A stretch of DNA of 64,000 bases from Stereum hirsutum FP-91666 SS1 (taxonomy: Eukaryota > Basidiomycota > Agaricomycetes > Russulales > Stereaceae), in assembly GCF_000264905.1 (NCBI RefSeq), contig NW_006763140.1, positions 1,498,702 to 1,562,701 on the forward strand, read 5' to 3'. The position numbers and the translations under genes are program-made. Below are positions 1-11,203 of the stretch, piece after piece; positions within the stretch are counted from its first letter, which is position 1, and the number at the start of each line of letters is the position of its first letter. Under the pieces are notes generated by a model, which ran no database searches, was not told the origin of the DNA, and was given only the letters and a program-made list of their open reading frames with translations.

Positions 1-2453
1 TCCACCAGCGCATCCGCCCACACACGATCACAATCCGAAGGACTCCATCATCATCATCATACAGCCGAGTCCGCTGTTCCGCCACCACCACCTCCGAAGG
101 ACAACATCCGGAACCGCGAACAGGCCATCATGGAGAAAAGACGCGAGCTTCGTCGTCGTGAAGAGCAGCAGGGCATGTCCGAGGAAGATAGCGAGGACGC
201 ACCCCGATCGCGCGGACGACTGGACGTACCTGGACACAAAGGGAGCGGTGGTAGGCGGAAAGGACGCAGGAGTCTCAGTGTCGGTGATGCGGAGGATGTC
301 GAGCGAAGGAGTGGGATGGTCGATGGGGGGAATAAGGTCAAGTCGCAGCAGCAGCAGGAAGAGGGCGGACAGTTTGGCTTGGGGGCGACGGGCGGGAAGA
401 AGTTGTTGGGGGTGAAGAGGGAGGATGTGGATGAGGCGGATTTGAGGGATAGTATTGAGAGGGAGTTGATGAGGTTGGGTGGCGCGGCGAAGAATGTGGG
501 TGTCTTCTTCTCTTGTGTCCGGTTTCGTTCGTTCCCTTTCTTCCCTTTTCGGCCCGCTACCGGAAGTTTTTTTTAGGGTTGTTATCGTGTGTCTGCGATC
601 GATGGAAGCTGACTGGTGTCGTTTCCTCTTTGGACCGTCTCTTTGGCTTTGAACAGAAATATCATGTACGCGAAAGGGAGGGCACGATCTACGCTTCGTC
701 GTCCCAGGAGATGGAGAAAGTGGGGCATATGAGCAGCGCAGGCGATGTGGACAGCGGAAAGGCGTGGCGAACGGTCAGGAGACCGTCTGACATGGTGAGC
801 GTTTTCTTCATTTTGGTTGGCGTGCCGCGATATATATATGGTTTGATAACGAAACTGATTGTGACTTGATGTGATAATAATTCATTAGAACGAGTATGCG
901 AAACAGTTGAAGGAATATCGAGCGCACGAGAAGCCGGGCAAGTCGAATGGCAAGGTGTTCGTGCGAGGTGAGTTTTGATAGAGGTTCAAGGTTCAAATCG
1001 TAGATCGAGACCCTGACACCGCCACCTTGGACACAGTCGTTGGCGTCATCGGTTTAAACGCCCCTATCCCACGCGAGCCAACAGCGGTGTCGTGTACGCT
1101 CAATAACGGCATTCATTTTGTTACCACGCCCGAATCTCGATTGGCCAAGGACTGCCGGATCGACCAAGAATTCGAGCTGTGAGCCTGTTCTCGTCACCCT
1201 TTCATGTTTCTCTGCAGTCTCTGATGTTCGTGAAAAACAGGATCGAGCACAGTAAACTCGAATTCACGCTCGCTCTGAAAGTCCGACCAGATCCACATAT
1301 CGTAGCACAGATCAAAGCGACCCAACCACCTCCCGCACCTCCAAAGGCCGTCCAACAACTCGCGGCCCCTCCTCCCTCCAAGGGCGGCATGCGCTCCTTC
1401 TTCTCCTCGCCCAAGAGACCCCCCAAAGCCGTCGCTCAACCCGTTCGCGTGCCACCGAAGATGCCAGAGTTCAAGTTGCCCGAGAACCTCGCGCGGTACC
1501 TCAAGCCCGACGGGACGCTCGCGCGCGCTTTTGTACAGTTCAAGGACATCGCCGGTCGATGCGACACGCGCATGTTCGAGACGAGTTATCCGTTGATTGG
1601 GCAGAGACTGGACAGCCCGGGGGGGAGGATGCAGCCGATGCAGATCGGCCAGCTCGTGCTGCGCTTTTTGAGGATTCCGATACTCGCGGGGGTGCCCGCG
1701 CATGAGCAGCCGCAGAGTTTGGAGGAGGCCAGTCGAGGGTTGAAGTACATGTCCTGGCATAAGACGACGTACTTCGAAGGGACGTTGACGCAGTACGGAG
1801 GCGATTGCTCGGTATGTTTACATATATTTCTTTCTTCTGGCGTTGGGTATGAAGACTAAAGCTGGATTGGTGTAGACATGGAGGCGTCGTCGATTCCGAA
1901 TCATTGGTTCCACTCTCGTCGCGTACAACGACGTTACAAGAAGAGCGACGGCCACCATCGACCTCCGCAAAGCCGTATCTGTGATTGATATCGAGGATGC
2001 CCGGAAGGGTGCGAGGACTAGCAAGGATATGGACGAGTACGAGGATCTCTATGGGGTCGAACGCTCGTTCAGGGTCAAGTTTACGCATGACCAAGAAATT
2101 ATATTTTTCGCGGACACCGATGAGGAGAAGGCGCAGTGGTGAGTGTTTCAGTGAAAGCCCCTCGCTAGGAGATGCCACTGACGTTTTTTGTTCCCTTCTA
2201 CTCAAGGCTTGAAGTCCTTCGCTCTATTGTGGGCCGCATCCCTCCCAATCCAATATGGGCACAGATCCTCTGGGAACGTCACGAGGAAGCCCGCAAGGCA
2301 GCAGCTGAAGCCCCTGGCGTACCCTGGTCTGGAACACCTGGAACACAGTCGCCGATGTTGTCCGCTCAACCCAAGTCGCCATTTAATCTTGTACATCCAG
2401 GGCCGAGGAGCCCCGCCATCGAAGTCCAGAAATCAGCATCATCGTCATCATAA
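1..2453 (+). CDS. Bud4-like anillin-homology/PH-domain protein, 5' end outside window
   Basis: The 3' part of a septation/bud-site protein of the Bud4 (anillin-related) type, which works as a scaffold on septin rings at the division site. The frame is open from base 1. Exons read about 1-496, 657-794, 889-967, 1037-1178, 1241-1811, 1876-2138 and 2207-2453. Visible in order: a charged, His- and Pro-rich leader; a conserved block with the motif LNNGIHFVTTPE; the QEFELIEHSKLEFTLALKV block; a proline-rich linker; then a C-terminal PH domain starting near the double Trp/Arg cluster TWRRRRFRIIGSTLVAYND and ending in the amphipathic helix EEKAQWLEVLRSIVG. This order is that of Bud4 C-termini. The tail is Ser/Pro-rich. 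The family is recognised from memory of motifs; the exact orthologue is not proven. Confidence 0.82.
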
Positions 2454-4619
2454 ACACACACAACAATCCTTACCACCGTTTTCAGTCTTTTGGTCGTTCC
2501 CTTTTCCACCATTACGAACCCAGCGATACCTCACTAACGACCACTTGACGACCCTTGATGATCTATGCATACTCGACGAGCGCGTCGACACCGTGATGAT
2601 ACACCCAACCATCATAAACTGATTGATACTATGACACCCACATATGCTTTGCCTTGACATGACTGGTTCCTGTAGGTCTTTGTATACATACCAAACCTTA
2701 TCATGTTATTATGTTATGCAGATGTCCTCTATAGCTCTATCTCCTTTTTTCATCTCTTTTTTTCTCTCTTTCTTTTCGAGACTGTTTGTGCATTCGTCTT
2801 CCCTTTCTCTCAGGCAGAACTCTTCTGTTTTTCTTGTCTCGGTCTCCTTCCCTCTTGCCTTCGATCTTCATCTTGACATTGTCTGCTCATCCCTCCTCAT
2901 CAGTCGCCATCAGTCTCAAGGCTTCTCGATTCGTGTGTCTGTATTCTTCTTCTCCTGAATCTATATCGGTTTTTTTTGTTGGTCAAACCGTCCCCCATCT
3001 TCCCCCAACGTCGCTTCAAGTTCCAGCGCGCGTCTTGAAATTTTGACTTGGCTTCGCTTTTTTAACGCTACATCTTGTACGATAACTTATGGCTCACACT
3101 CATCCGTCGTCGGCGATTTTCTCGTGACTCCAGCGAAGATCGGGTCCTTCTGTTAGAATAGTTTGGCGCCAATGTTCAGTATCTGCTTTCATCATTCTGA
3201 AAGTCATCTTCGTGTGTACATTTTGTCCGTATAGCTCGTTTACACCAGCAGGTTGGTGATTTGGCGTCGGTGGAGGAGTGCCAGGTGCGTCTATCTGTTT
3301 TTTGAGACGTTTACATTTGACCGATGTGGTTTCCTGCATGTTCTCAGTGAAGTCCTCATGCATGCTCTCGACCCAGCGGCCGAGCGCGATGCTCGATCAC
3401 TCCATCGTCTGTGCTGCAAGGAGGACCGTTTGTCCAGTTCTGTCGTTGCTCATCCTTCATGGTCCCACATTCTGCCTCACTTTCGAAGATGTGCAGCCTG
3501 AGCGCTGCTCTTGAGCGCATTTTGTTCATCAAGGACATGCGTCTTGCGCCGCGGATATACTCGACACCGGTATCTCCAATAGACGGGTATCCTCTCTTGA
3601 TGCCCCTGTCCCGTCTTTGAGTTGTGGCCGGCGCTCCAACGTCGCCGTAGCTCACGATCAATGTCGAGTGAGGGCCTCACATTTCGAACTGCGAGGCGGT
3701 CCGTGGCGGTCCATATCTGGTACTCCGTCCGTACCGACGTTTACCCCTTGGCGGCTCTTGAGGACTCTTGATCCAACACCACAGCCTTGAGGTGTGTGTA
3801 TCTGTGCTATTTTCGTATCCCAGACATGCAACCGAGACGGAACTGATTTTTTTGCGATGCAGCAGACGTTCCACCGTGTCGTGAAGATATTGCGTGTTTA
3901 CGCATTGCGAGTCTTCCAGTGATATCGGTCCGTTCATCGATGGGATATGATTAGTCATGTAAGTGTGTCTGACACTGTCTGCGCCGTGTACATCGACATC
4001 TTCGTTCGGGTAAGTTTATGACTATCCAAGAAGCCCAAATGGCAGCCCCCATACCACCATAGCCCCAGTACCGTTGGAACGAGGCGGTGTTTCCAATATG
4101 CGTTCTTCACATTGATGGCGCCGTCCTCCGATCTGGGGCGCATTTGACATGTAGCGCCGCTGATACTAATCTGCACTGGACTCGTCAACCCACTATCTAT
4201 CTCAGGACAACAAGTGTTGAGCCAGGATGAACTTACCGTCTCGCCCACGATGACCACAAAACACCTCGGTGATTCGGTCTCGCCATATTTATGTTTGGGC
4301 ACGTACAGCTTGCTGGTGATCTCGGCAGGCTCTGGTCTTCAAATTGATGTTCTCAACGTTTCAGGCTTGGCACGATTTTCGCTTGCATTCAGAGCATGTT
4401 CTCATCTGTTGGCTATGACCTCAATGCATAGCATCGATCACCCGTGTATGCCGTTACGGAGTACATATATAAGCACACCAACGACCTCAATTTAAACCCT
4501 TACCCATCTCCCCTCCCGCCTACAGGTGTATTTTTCTTTTCTCTGTTACGAGTCCCTGCGACGTCTCCTGAAGTCTCTCCTACGAAGTTTCTCGCAAATC
4601 GAGCTCAGATCTGATAACG
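2454..4619. other. intergenic, no firm gene
   Basis: About 2.2 kb without a supported gene. The left part is pyrimidine-rich 3' flank of the Bud4-like gene. The minus strand around 3955-4350 holds a short coding-like stretch with a plausible GTAAGT donor, but no start, end or family can be assigned. The right end is the promoter of the membrane-protein gene at 4620. Confidence 0.5.
4464..4473 (+). promoter_or_regulatory. TATA-like box
   Basis: CATATATAAG lies about 147 bp upstream of the ATG at 4620, a usual distance once a 5' UTR is allowed for. It is assigned by motif only. Confidence 0.45.
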
Positions 4620-5547
4620 ATGCCTGCTAGACATTGCTGCTGCTGCCTGCCTCTGCGCCTCGGTGCATTCGTCATTTCCCTCTTCCAACTTCTGGGCTCT
4701 GGCCTCATTGCTGCTGTACTGTGGATTGGGATCGCCCAAGAGGGTGATTAAATATCTTTATATTTGGTATCTTGTATGGGACTAATGGCGGACTTCATGT
4801 AGGCGGGCAACTTGCGAAGAATTACAAAATTGCAGCGATCGTTGCCGGTGTCTACTACTCTCTCGTTGCCCTTTCGTCACTCATTGCGTACGTTCTGCCT
4901 CCTTGTCAAATTACTCCCATGCACTGCTCATGGTTCTTCGCACAGTCTCATCGGGACCTTCGTCCGTTCACGTCGCGCCCTCGCCCAGTATGCTTACTGG
5001 CTGTGGTGGGCTGTCGGCGTCAACATCGCCTTGGACGTCTGGAACCTCGTCATAATCTTCAGGACGGACAAAGACGATCTGGTCAAGGACTGCGTCAACG
5101 GCTCGACAGACCAGAATGTTATCGACACCTGCAACAAGACGGTGGACAGCACATGGTGGAAAGTCGTCGTTATTGCGTCCATGGTGCTCGGACTTTTAAT
5201 CCAGTGCTGTGAGTCAGGCTGCCACTGTCCCCATTCGCCACGTTCTACCACTAGTGATAATCAGATTCTGATCATCTGCATTCCTTGACGTACATCTAGG
5301 GGCTGCATACATCGTGTCCTCTTACGCGCAGAAGCTGGAGGACGAGCAGTCGTGGAAGGCAAACGTCCCTCTCGCAACCGGTGCAAACTACCCAGGGACA
5401 GGCTACAAGTACGAGGCCGCCCCCGGACGTGCGTCCATGGAGGCTCTCACTGGCGCGCCGGGCTACGCGCCCAACTACCCCTATGCCGACACCAATCATT
5501 CCTTTGGCGCCAACGCCGCGCCGTACGACCCTCATCAGAAGGTCTGA
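4620..5547 (+). CDS. four-helix (tetraspan) membrane protein
   Basis: A 239-residue integral membrane protein of unknown function. Exons are 4620-4743, 4803-4887, 4946-5208 and 5300-5547; all joins keep frame. Four hydrophobic helices are visible: near residues 12-38 (FVISLFQLLGSGLIAAVLW), in the IAAIVAGVYYSLVALSSLIA region, in YAYWLWWAVGVNIALDVWNL, and in VVVIASMVLGLLIQCWAAYI. A charged, NxS/NxT-bearing loop (NGS, NKT) lies between helices 3 and 4, so it is probably lumenal or extracellular. The N-terminus has a run of four cysteines (HCCCCLP) next to helix 1, a likely palmitoylation site. The tail is rich in Tyr, Ala and Pro and ends in HQKV. The layout is of a fungal tetraspan protein; no catalytic motif is seen. 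Confidence 0.85.
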
Positions 5548-5883
5548 GCGTCGTTGTGAGGCGTGGAAGGATATGTGGTGATATCGGTCGACGAGTCGGG
5601 TTTGGAGGATGCGGCGGAGGGCTTCAAATTGATTGACCACTGAGATGGTGTTGGGCGGGCTGATCGCATGATAAATTATTTTGTTGACCCCGCGGACTTT
5701 CTTCTGCTAAGCTGCGTTGTCATTTTTTGAGACTGTTACATATGTATGGATTGCTCTCAAGCGGAGCAGCGTGTACAGAACCCGTGGGTATACCAAAAAT
5801 ACCATATCCCGATGCCGGAAATCTGTCGCGAGCAATGAGCTGCTAGTCTGAAATCCTGAGTGTTGCGACGATGCCAACCATCT
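5548..5883. other. convergent 3' flanks
   Basis: Space between two convergent genes. It holds the 3' UTRs; nothing else was recognised. Confidence 0.5.
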
Positions 5884-7774
5884 CTATGCCTTCCCGCAGA
5901 TACTAACCAAAGCCTTAGACAAAAGTTCGAAGTCGGACAGCTGCCAATCAAAGCGACTTGTGAGCGAGGAAGATAGCACACACGAAATCGCTTTGGTTTT
6001 GCTCACATCGTTATAGATCTGGGCGCTACACCGTACCCATAACTTACCTGCATAAGGGTATATGGACGCAAGGATATGCCATTTGTTCATGAGTTCGACC
6101 TCTATGGAGTCCGCGAGTTCGCCGAGGCTGGAGTTAGCCCGCCCGGATATGGGAAGTTCGACGTTCGTCTGGAGAAGGAAATAGCGAGTGAGTGAGCAGG
6201 ACTACATGATTTTGAGATCGGAAGTAAATAGATACCATGTTCAATGTCAGTTCGTTATCTGGGGTATCATCCATGACCGTCGTACCAAGGACGTCCGCTA
6301 AAAGCTTTCCACCGTCAATAGCGAGCTTGTTACAGTACTGGTTGATGGCTTTCTCGCCGCCTAGCCAAGCGCGGAAATCAAGAGCAACGGTGACAGAAAG
6401 ATAGGGTGCGTAGTTTGTCCTTCCGGGTCCTACAAGTTTGATGGTGAGTCTAACATTGACACTGGGTAGAAGAAGAAGTGCGTCACGAAGGTAAGGACGC
6501 ACGTAGATGTTGCATAACAAATTTATTAGATGTTGCGGGGCCACCGTGGATGTCTTTCGAGGAGATGTAGTTCCCAGAAGTGGGGACCGCCGACTTTATG
6601 AGATGCTGGTTACTGTGACAGATATGAGTTTTTGATTGTATGGTTAGAAGCAAGAGCAAGAGAACCGGAAAGGTACGTAGAGTACGCCGCAGGATCGCCA
6701 AGTGTATAGCCATTTATGGAGGCTCTGTGACAGAACAAACGGCATGAGGAAACCTCATTCTGACGCACGTAGATGGTGGAGGTCAAGCCATTACCGATAC
6801 GAAAAAGTCCGGTTGAACTTCGTTCAGGTTCAATCCCATCTCTTGACCAACAGAATGCGCCGCGTCAACCAGACTCAGAACGCCCTCCTCGCGACATATC
6901 TTAACCATCTCTTTCCAAGGTAAGTATACTGCAGGGTGCGACACGACTGAGTCGATTAGGGCGAGGACCTTCGCCTTGGGAGCGTCAGTGCCAGACTGGG
7001 CCGCCTGCGATTTGGCTTTGATGTCTTTGATGTATTTCTTGAATGAGGCGATGATGGCGGTGTGCGTCGCTGGGAAGGATATTTCGAAAGTCTCGATGGT
7101 GGGATGGGGGCGAACGTCGGAGATATATTGCATGGTGCTGATGGTACCGTGGAATGTGGTCGATGCTGAAATGGGCCGCGTGGTAAGTGACTTTATATAT
7201 GAATAAGAAGTAGAGCGGCACCATACCTTGTATCAAAATATCTTGTGCTTCCCACTCGATATTTCGAAGAATGGTGTTGATCCCTGTCGCGCATAAAAGT
7301 TCAGTCAATCTCATGCATGAAGCGACCAGCAGAGCCTGTCCAGATGAGACACCTCACCAGCTGTTGTATTAGGGACAAACACGCATTCGTCGACGTGTGC
7401 TCCAACTAGTTCAGACAGCCGCCTGCGAGCTTCAATGTGTTGTTGTTGAAAACCCGAGCGGTAGTACCTCCCAGGATTTGCTTCAACCTTGGTATCCCGC
7501 AATAGTTGATTAAAATGGACCTCATGGAAAATGATCAGGATATTGTGACCTTTTCGGCATGATCGCTGCACCATTTTTGAACAGGGCGAGGTACGGCACC
7601 ATAAGAACCTATGGCAAAAGAATTTAGTGAATATCGTGACATTTACTTCTGTACGGTGGGGAGAGGTTACATACCGTGATTGAGGAAAACATGTCCGGGC
7701 TCAAGACCAAACAGTGGAAGAGTCGCATGCCCGAAGGCGGGAGGTTGATCAGAGCCAAAGAGTTCGGAGGACAT
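5884..7774 (-). CDS. class-V aminotransferase-fold PLP enzyme (isopenicillin-N-epimerase / Cys-desulfhydrase / Egt2-like)
   Basis: A PLP-dependent enzyme of the class-V aminotransferase fold. The start at 7774 gives MSSELFGSD and then the family N-terminus FGHATLPLFGLEPGHVFLNHGSYG. I count ten exons joined in frame. Landmarks in order: NHGSYGAVPRP (substrate loop), the VDECVFVPNTT cofactor strand, SLVDAAHSVGQ (Asp and His that hold the PLP ring), LHKWLYTWRSCGVLYVP (HKW Lys as Schiff-base lysine), NYAPYLSVTVALDFRAWLGG, and the C-terminal domain ending in LWVRCSAQIYNDLSDFELL. The same family covers fungal isopenicillin-N-epimerase-like proteins, plant L-cysteine desulfhydrase and the ergothioneine C-S lyase Egt2. 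Sequence by eye cannot choose between them. No frame break was seen, so it should be functional. Cytosolic: no signal peptide. Confidence 0.85.
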
Positions 7775-8712
7775 CGCGTAAGTATAAGACGCGACGGATT
7801 TTTATGAACGACAAAGAACGAGAGCTGCAAGATATACCACGGTCGAAGTCGTTTCTGACTCCCCCAGGTGCCCGATGACTCGGTCGCCGGCGGGGAGACG
7901 GCCCACCGTTTTAGTGAACTTGTACAAGAATATTTAGATGAGACGCAGACGAGCTCCGCCATCTACAGGTGAGAACTGTATAGGAGAACGAGTTGTAGAT
8001 CCTCAGGCTTCCTAGCGCCTTGGTATGGGTGCAAGAAAGGAACCTTGCTCTTACCGTTTCTTGTCCACCACGTACGGGGATCTTACTTACACCTGCGCTG
8101 ATATCGAACCCTCAGGTCCTTCCCGTCCTCGGTCATTCTTGACCGCTGGCATACTTGCACGAATCTACTTCGAGGATGTCGGTCTCAGTTCGCAGCGAGA
8201 TTACTGCATCATCGACTTTGCACCGAGTCACTCCAGCGTCAGCATTTGCTTCTCTCGGTAGCGCAGCTCGACATAAAGGTTCAGAAAGGGAGTGATACGA
8301 CAAACAGCTGACTTTGTGAGGGGGTATCGAAGGGTATCGATGCAAGAAATATACGTCCGCAGCGAGAGCGCTGGTGAGCGTGTGGGCCAGTTCCAATCCG
8401 GGCCAGCTGCTTTGATGGCGATAAGCAGAACGCAGCCAAAACACTAGTGCACAAGAGCTAAGCGCCTCGACGAAGAGCATACGAAAATACGAGAATTGCA
8501 TGCCAGGAACATTAGCGAGCACCGAAGGGGAAATTGCCTCATTTTGGCGCAGTGTTCCGCAGCGTGTGGAGAGCCTTCCGCCAAGAAGAACGCGCTTTGA
8601 AGCCGCCGTCGAGCGAGTCATTTCGCTATAAAGTCGAATTGCGGACTGAGCGCCTGCTGCTGCGAGCTCAACACTCTCCCTCCATAAGTACGTTCGGCTC
8701 TCCATCGCTGCC
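7775..8712. other. divergent promoter region
   Basis: A 938-bp gap between two divergently transcribed genes, serving as promoter for both. A 193-codon open frame on the minus strand (8133-8714) has no recognisable domain and runs into the start of the plus-strand gene; I take it as chance. Confidence 0.5.
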
Positions 8713-10691
8713 ATGATTGTCGTCGACGGTCACCACTCTCCTCCAGTGCGCAAAACACAGGGCCAGTACTCAGAACCGCCTTCACCTCGTGAGGAGGAAC
8801 AGCCTCCAGCATATTCTGGGCCTTCAGCGCCTGCTACTCCTCCAGCCAACTATCAGGCTACTGGGTCATATCAGCCTCAGTTCTATCGCTCGCAATATCC
8901 ACAGTCCCCATACCCGTCACAACCACCGCCAGGTCCACAACAGCAGCAGTATCAACAACCATTTCGTCCCCCTGGACCCCCTATGTCACCGTCAGCACCT
9001 ATCTTCCGTTTTGCACCGACACCACCTCGAGAGTCGACTGCTTTGCGCTTCATTAAGGCCTTCTTGACCGCTCTCATCGTCTATCTTTTACTCGCTATCT
9101 TGACTCGAAGTATCGTCGATCTGGCGCAGGACGAAGGGCACCGACGACTTCCCCACGGAGGGCAGTGGGTACGCATTTCTGGTTGGGTATGACGTCGATA
9201 TCTCACGTTCGCTGACCGTTTGTACCACTGACCATGACTACACAGAACGACCGGGACTGGGGAAACGATGATTGGCCCGAAAGTCCTGCTCCGCCTCCTA
9301 CTCTCCCGAACCAACATATCGTCGACTGCGTGCAAGGGGAGGAATGGGAGCCTGTCTCGGACAATCTCGCCGCCACCTCGACCCTCGACCATGCACGGAC
9401 GGAATTCGACCTTCCTATCGACTCAGCATTGTTCTTATTGTCCCGAGGCTCGATGTCCCATGGTGCCTTGAGCATCTTCCAGGACGAGGTGTCGCAAACG
9501 GGTGACGAACATAGTGGGAGAGCTCGAGTTGAAGTTATCGTGAAGTTTAGATCGAGGACCGGACTGGGTCGAGCTCAGGTGTGTTTGATAAACCGAGATG
9601 ATGGAGGGAACGGTGTCGGAATCTTCGTATGTCCGTTTCTCTTTATTTGCTCGTATCTCAGCTAAATAGAGTTATCTTCGTTGCGCAGACGCCTACCCGC
9701 ATTGGTACCATTCCATACAATGAACGACTCGATTTCGAAGTCCTGGTCCATCTGCCGCCCTCGTCTGCCAACAGCCACCCTGTGTATATTCCCTCGTTGG
9801 AGACGAACATGCCATTATTCGCGCATGCTTTATCGGAACTACAGGACGCCTTCTACTTCGGCGCACTTTCTCTCAAGACGTCCAACATGCCGGTTGAAGC
9901 AAAGGTGAACACAGCACCATCCGATCTGCATGGCATCGATACTGATACAGTTCTTTGTCATCCAGGCTGTCTTCGCGGAAACTATTAATGTGCAGACCAC
10001 AAATGGCCCGATACACGGTAAGAATAAGCTTATCGATTCCTACGAGACTCGATGTACTCATATTATGTCGAACTTAGGGGTGTACAATGCGAGCAAGTCT
10101 CTTGATCTCATTACTTCGAACAGCGTAATCGACGCTGCCGTGCACCTCTACAACGATAACGATGCCCGTTCTCCGTCCTCGCTGACGCTGAAGACATCCA
10201 ACGGGTGAGTCTTTATACTACAGTATTCAATGCATATTGTTAATCTTTTTGCACCCACTCTGCCTTACAGTCCAATCAAATCCACCGTTTCCCTCCATTC
10301 CACCCATCGAACTTCCTACTACGGTAACTTCAGTGTCACCGCCACGACATCTAACAACATCCTCACCCTCTCCCTCCCCGAATCCCCCGCCGACTCCGAA
10401 CTCAACCTCTACGCGAAGACGTCGAATGGACCCGCACAAGTGACATTACCGGCTGCGTATGAGGGCTATTACTCCCTGAGCACGTCGAATATGGGCCCGA
10501 ATGTCGAGAGGAGAGGAGGTGTGGAGGATCCGAAGGGATTGGGGAGGAGGAGGGACGTGCAGATTGGGAGGGTGGATAGGGGTAGTATCAAGGGCACGGT
10601 CGCATGGGTTGGGAGGAAGTCGTCGGGGGAGAGTGGGACGGGGACGGTGGAGGTGAAGACTAGTAATGCGCCTGTGAGGTTGATCGTTTGA
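8713..10691 (+). CDS. single-pass membrane protein with Pro/Gln-rich N-terminus and repetitive beta-rich C-terminal half
   Basis: A 550-residue protein of a basidiomycete family without known function. Exons are 8713-9168, 9246-9626, 9689-9904, 9966-10017, 10078-10204 and 10271-10691, in exact frame. Residues 1-110 are Pro/Gln/Tyr-rich and cytosolic-like (PPPGPQQQQYQQPFRPPGPP). One transmembrane helix follows near residues 115-137 (FIKAFLTALIVYLLLAILT). The rest is beta-rich with short recurring units of the form TSNGPI, TSNSVI, TSNNIL, TSNGPA, TSNAPV, spaced about 25-40 residues, as in a stacked-strand (adhesin-like) fold. Orientation is probably type II. A shorter relative with the same N-terminal plan starts at 45903. 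Function cannot be told from sequence. Confidence 0.82.
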
Positions 10692-11203
10692 AGTGATCTC
10701 GGTTTGTGGTGTCACAATTCTGAAGAGGGGCCGATTGATTGATTTCCCTACGTACTGACGATATCTTGGTTCGCGTTGTATACTCTTCCTTCTATCGTTT
10801 CTCTCTACATGCTCTGTTTGTCATCTGTATATCAGCTTGTATATCTCTCTGCCCTTGTAATCTGTTCTTTATTTCCGTTTAGTACTGTCCGTTTCTCTCT
10901 TCCTCATCCTCTCTTTGTCCTCGCGATGCAAATACGTACTTTATAGGTTTACAGAACAGTAGCATCATGCACTCGTCCTTTTCAAATTATCACTGTACTT
11001 GTGAAGATCCATCGAGTTGTTCCTACTATTCCTTGATGAAATGTGGCCCGATCGCGCCTGGGACAGGACGTGGTTGTGGCGACGTCTGGCCACCGAATAC
11101 ATGGCACGGGGTCTTCCAACTTCTTTCAGCTCACATCTCGTTCGCAAACACTCTCATCTCCGTATCCTGCCCTCTCTTTTGTACTTGTATACTTGACACT
11201 GGA
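10692..11203. other. intergenic
   Basis: 3' flank of the membrane-protein gene and promoter of the MYND gene. T-rich and pyrimidine-rich; no clear TATA box or other feature seen. Confidence 0.4.

Noticed and set aside
8133..8714. 193-codon minus-strand open frame
   Set aside because: No recognisable domain, lies in a divergent promoter and overlaps the start of a well supported gene.
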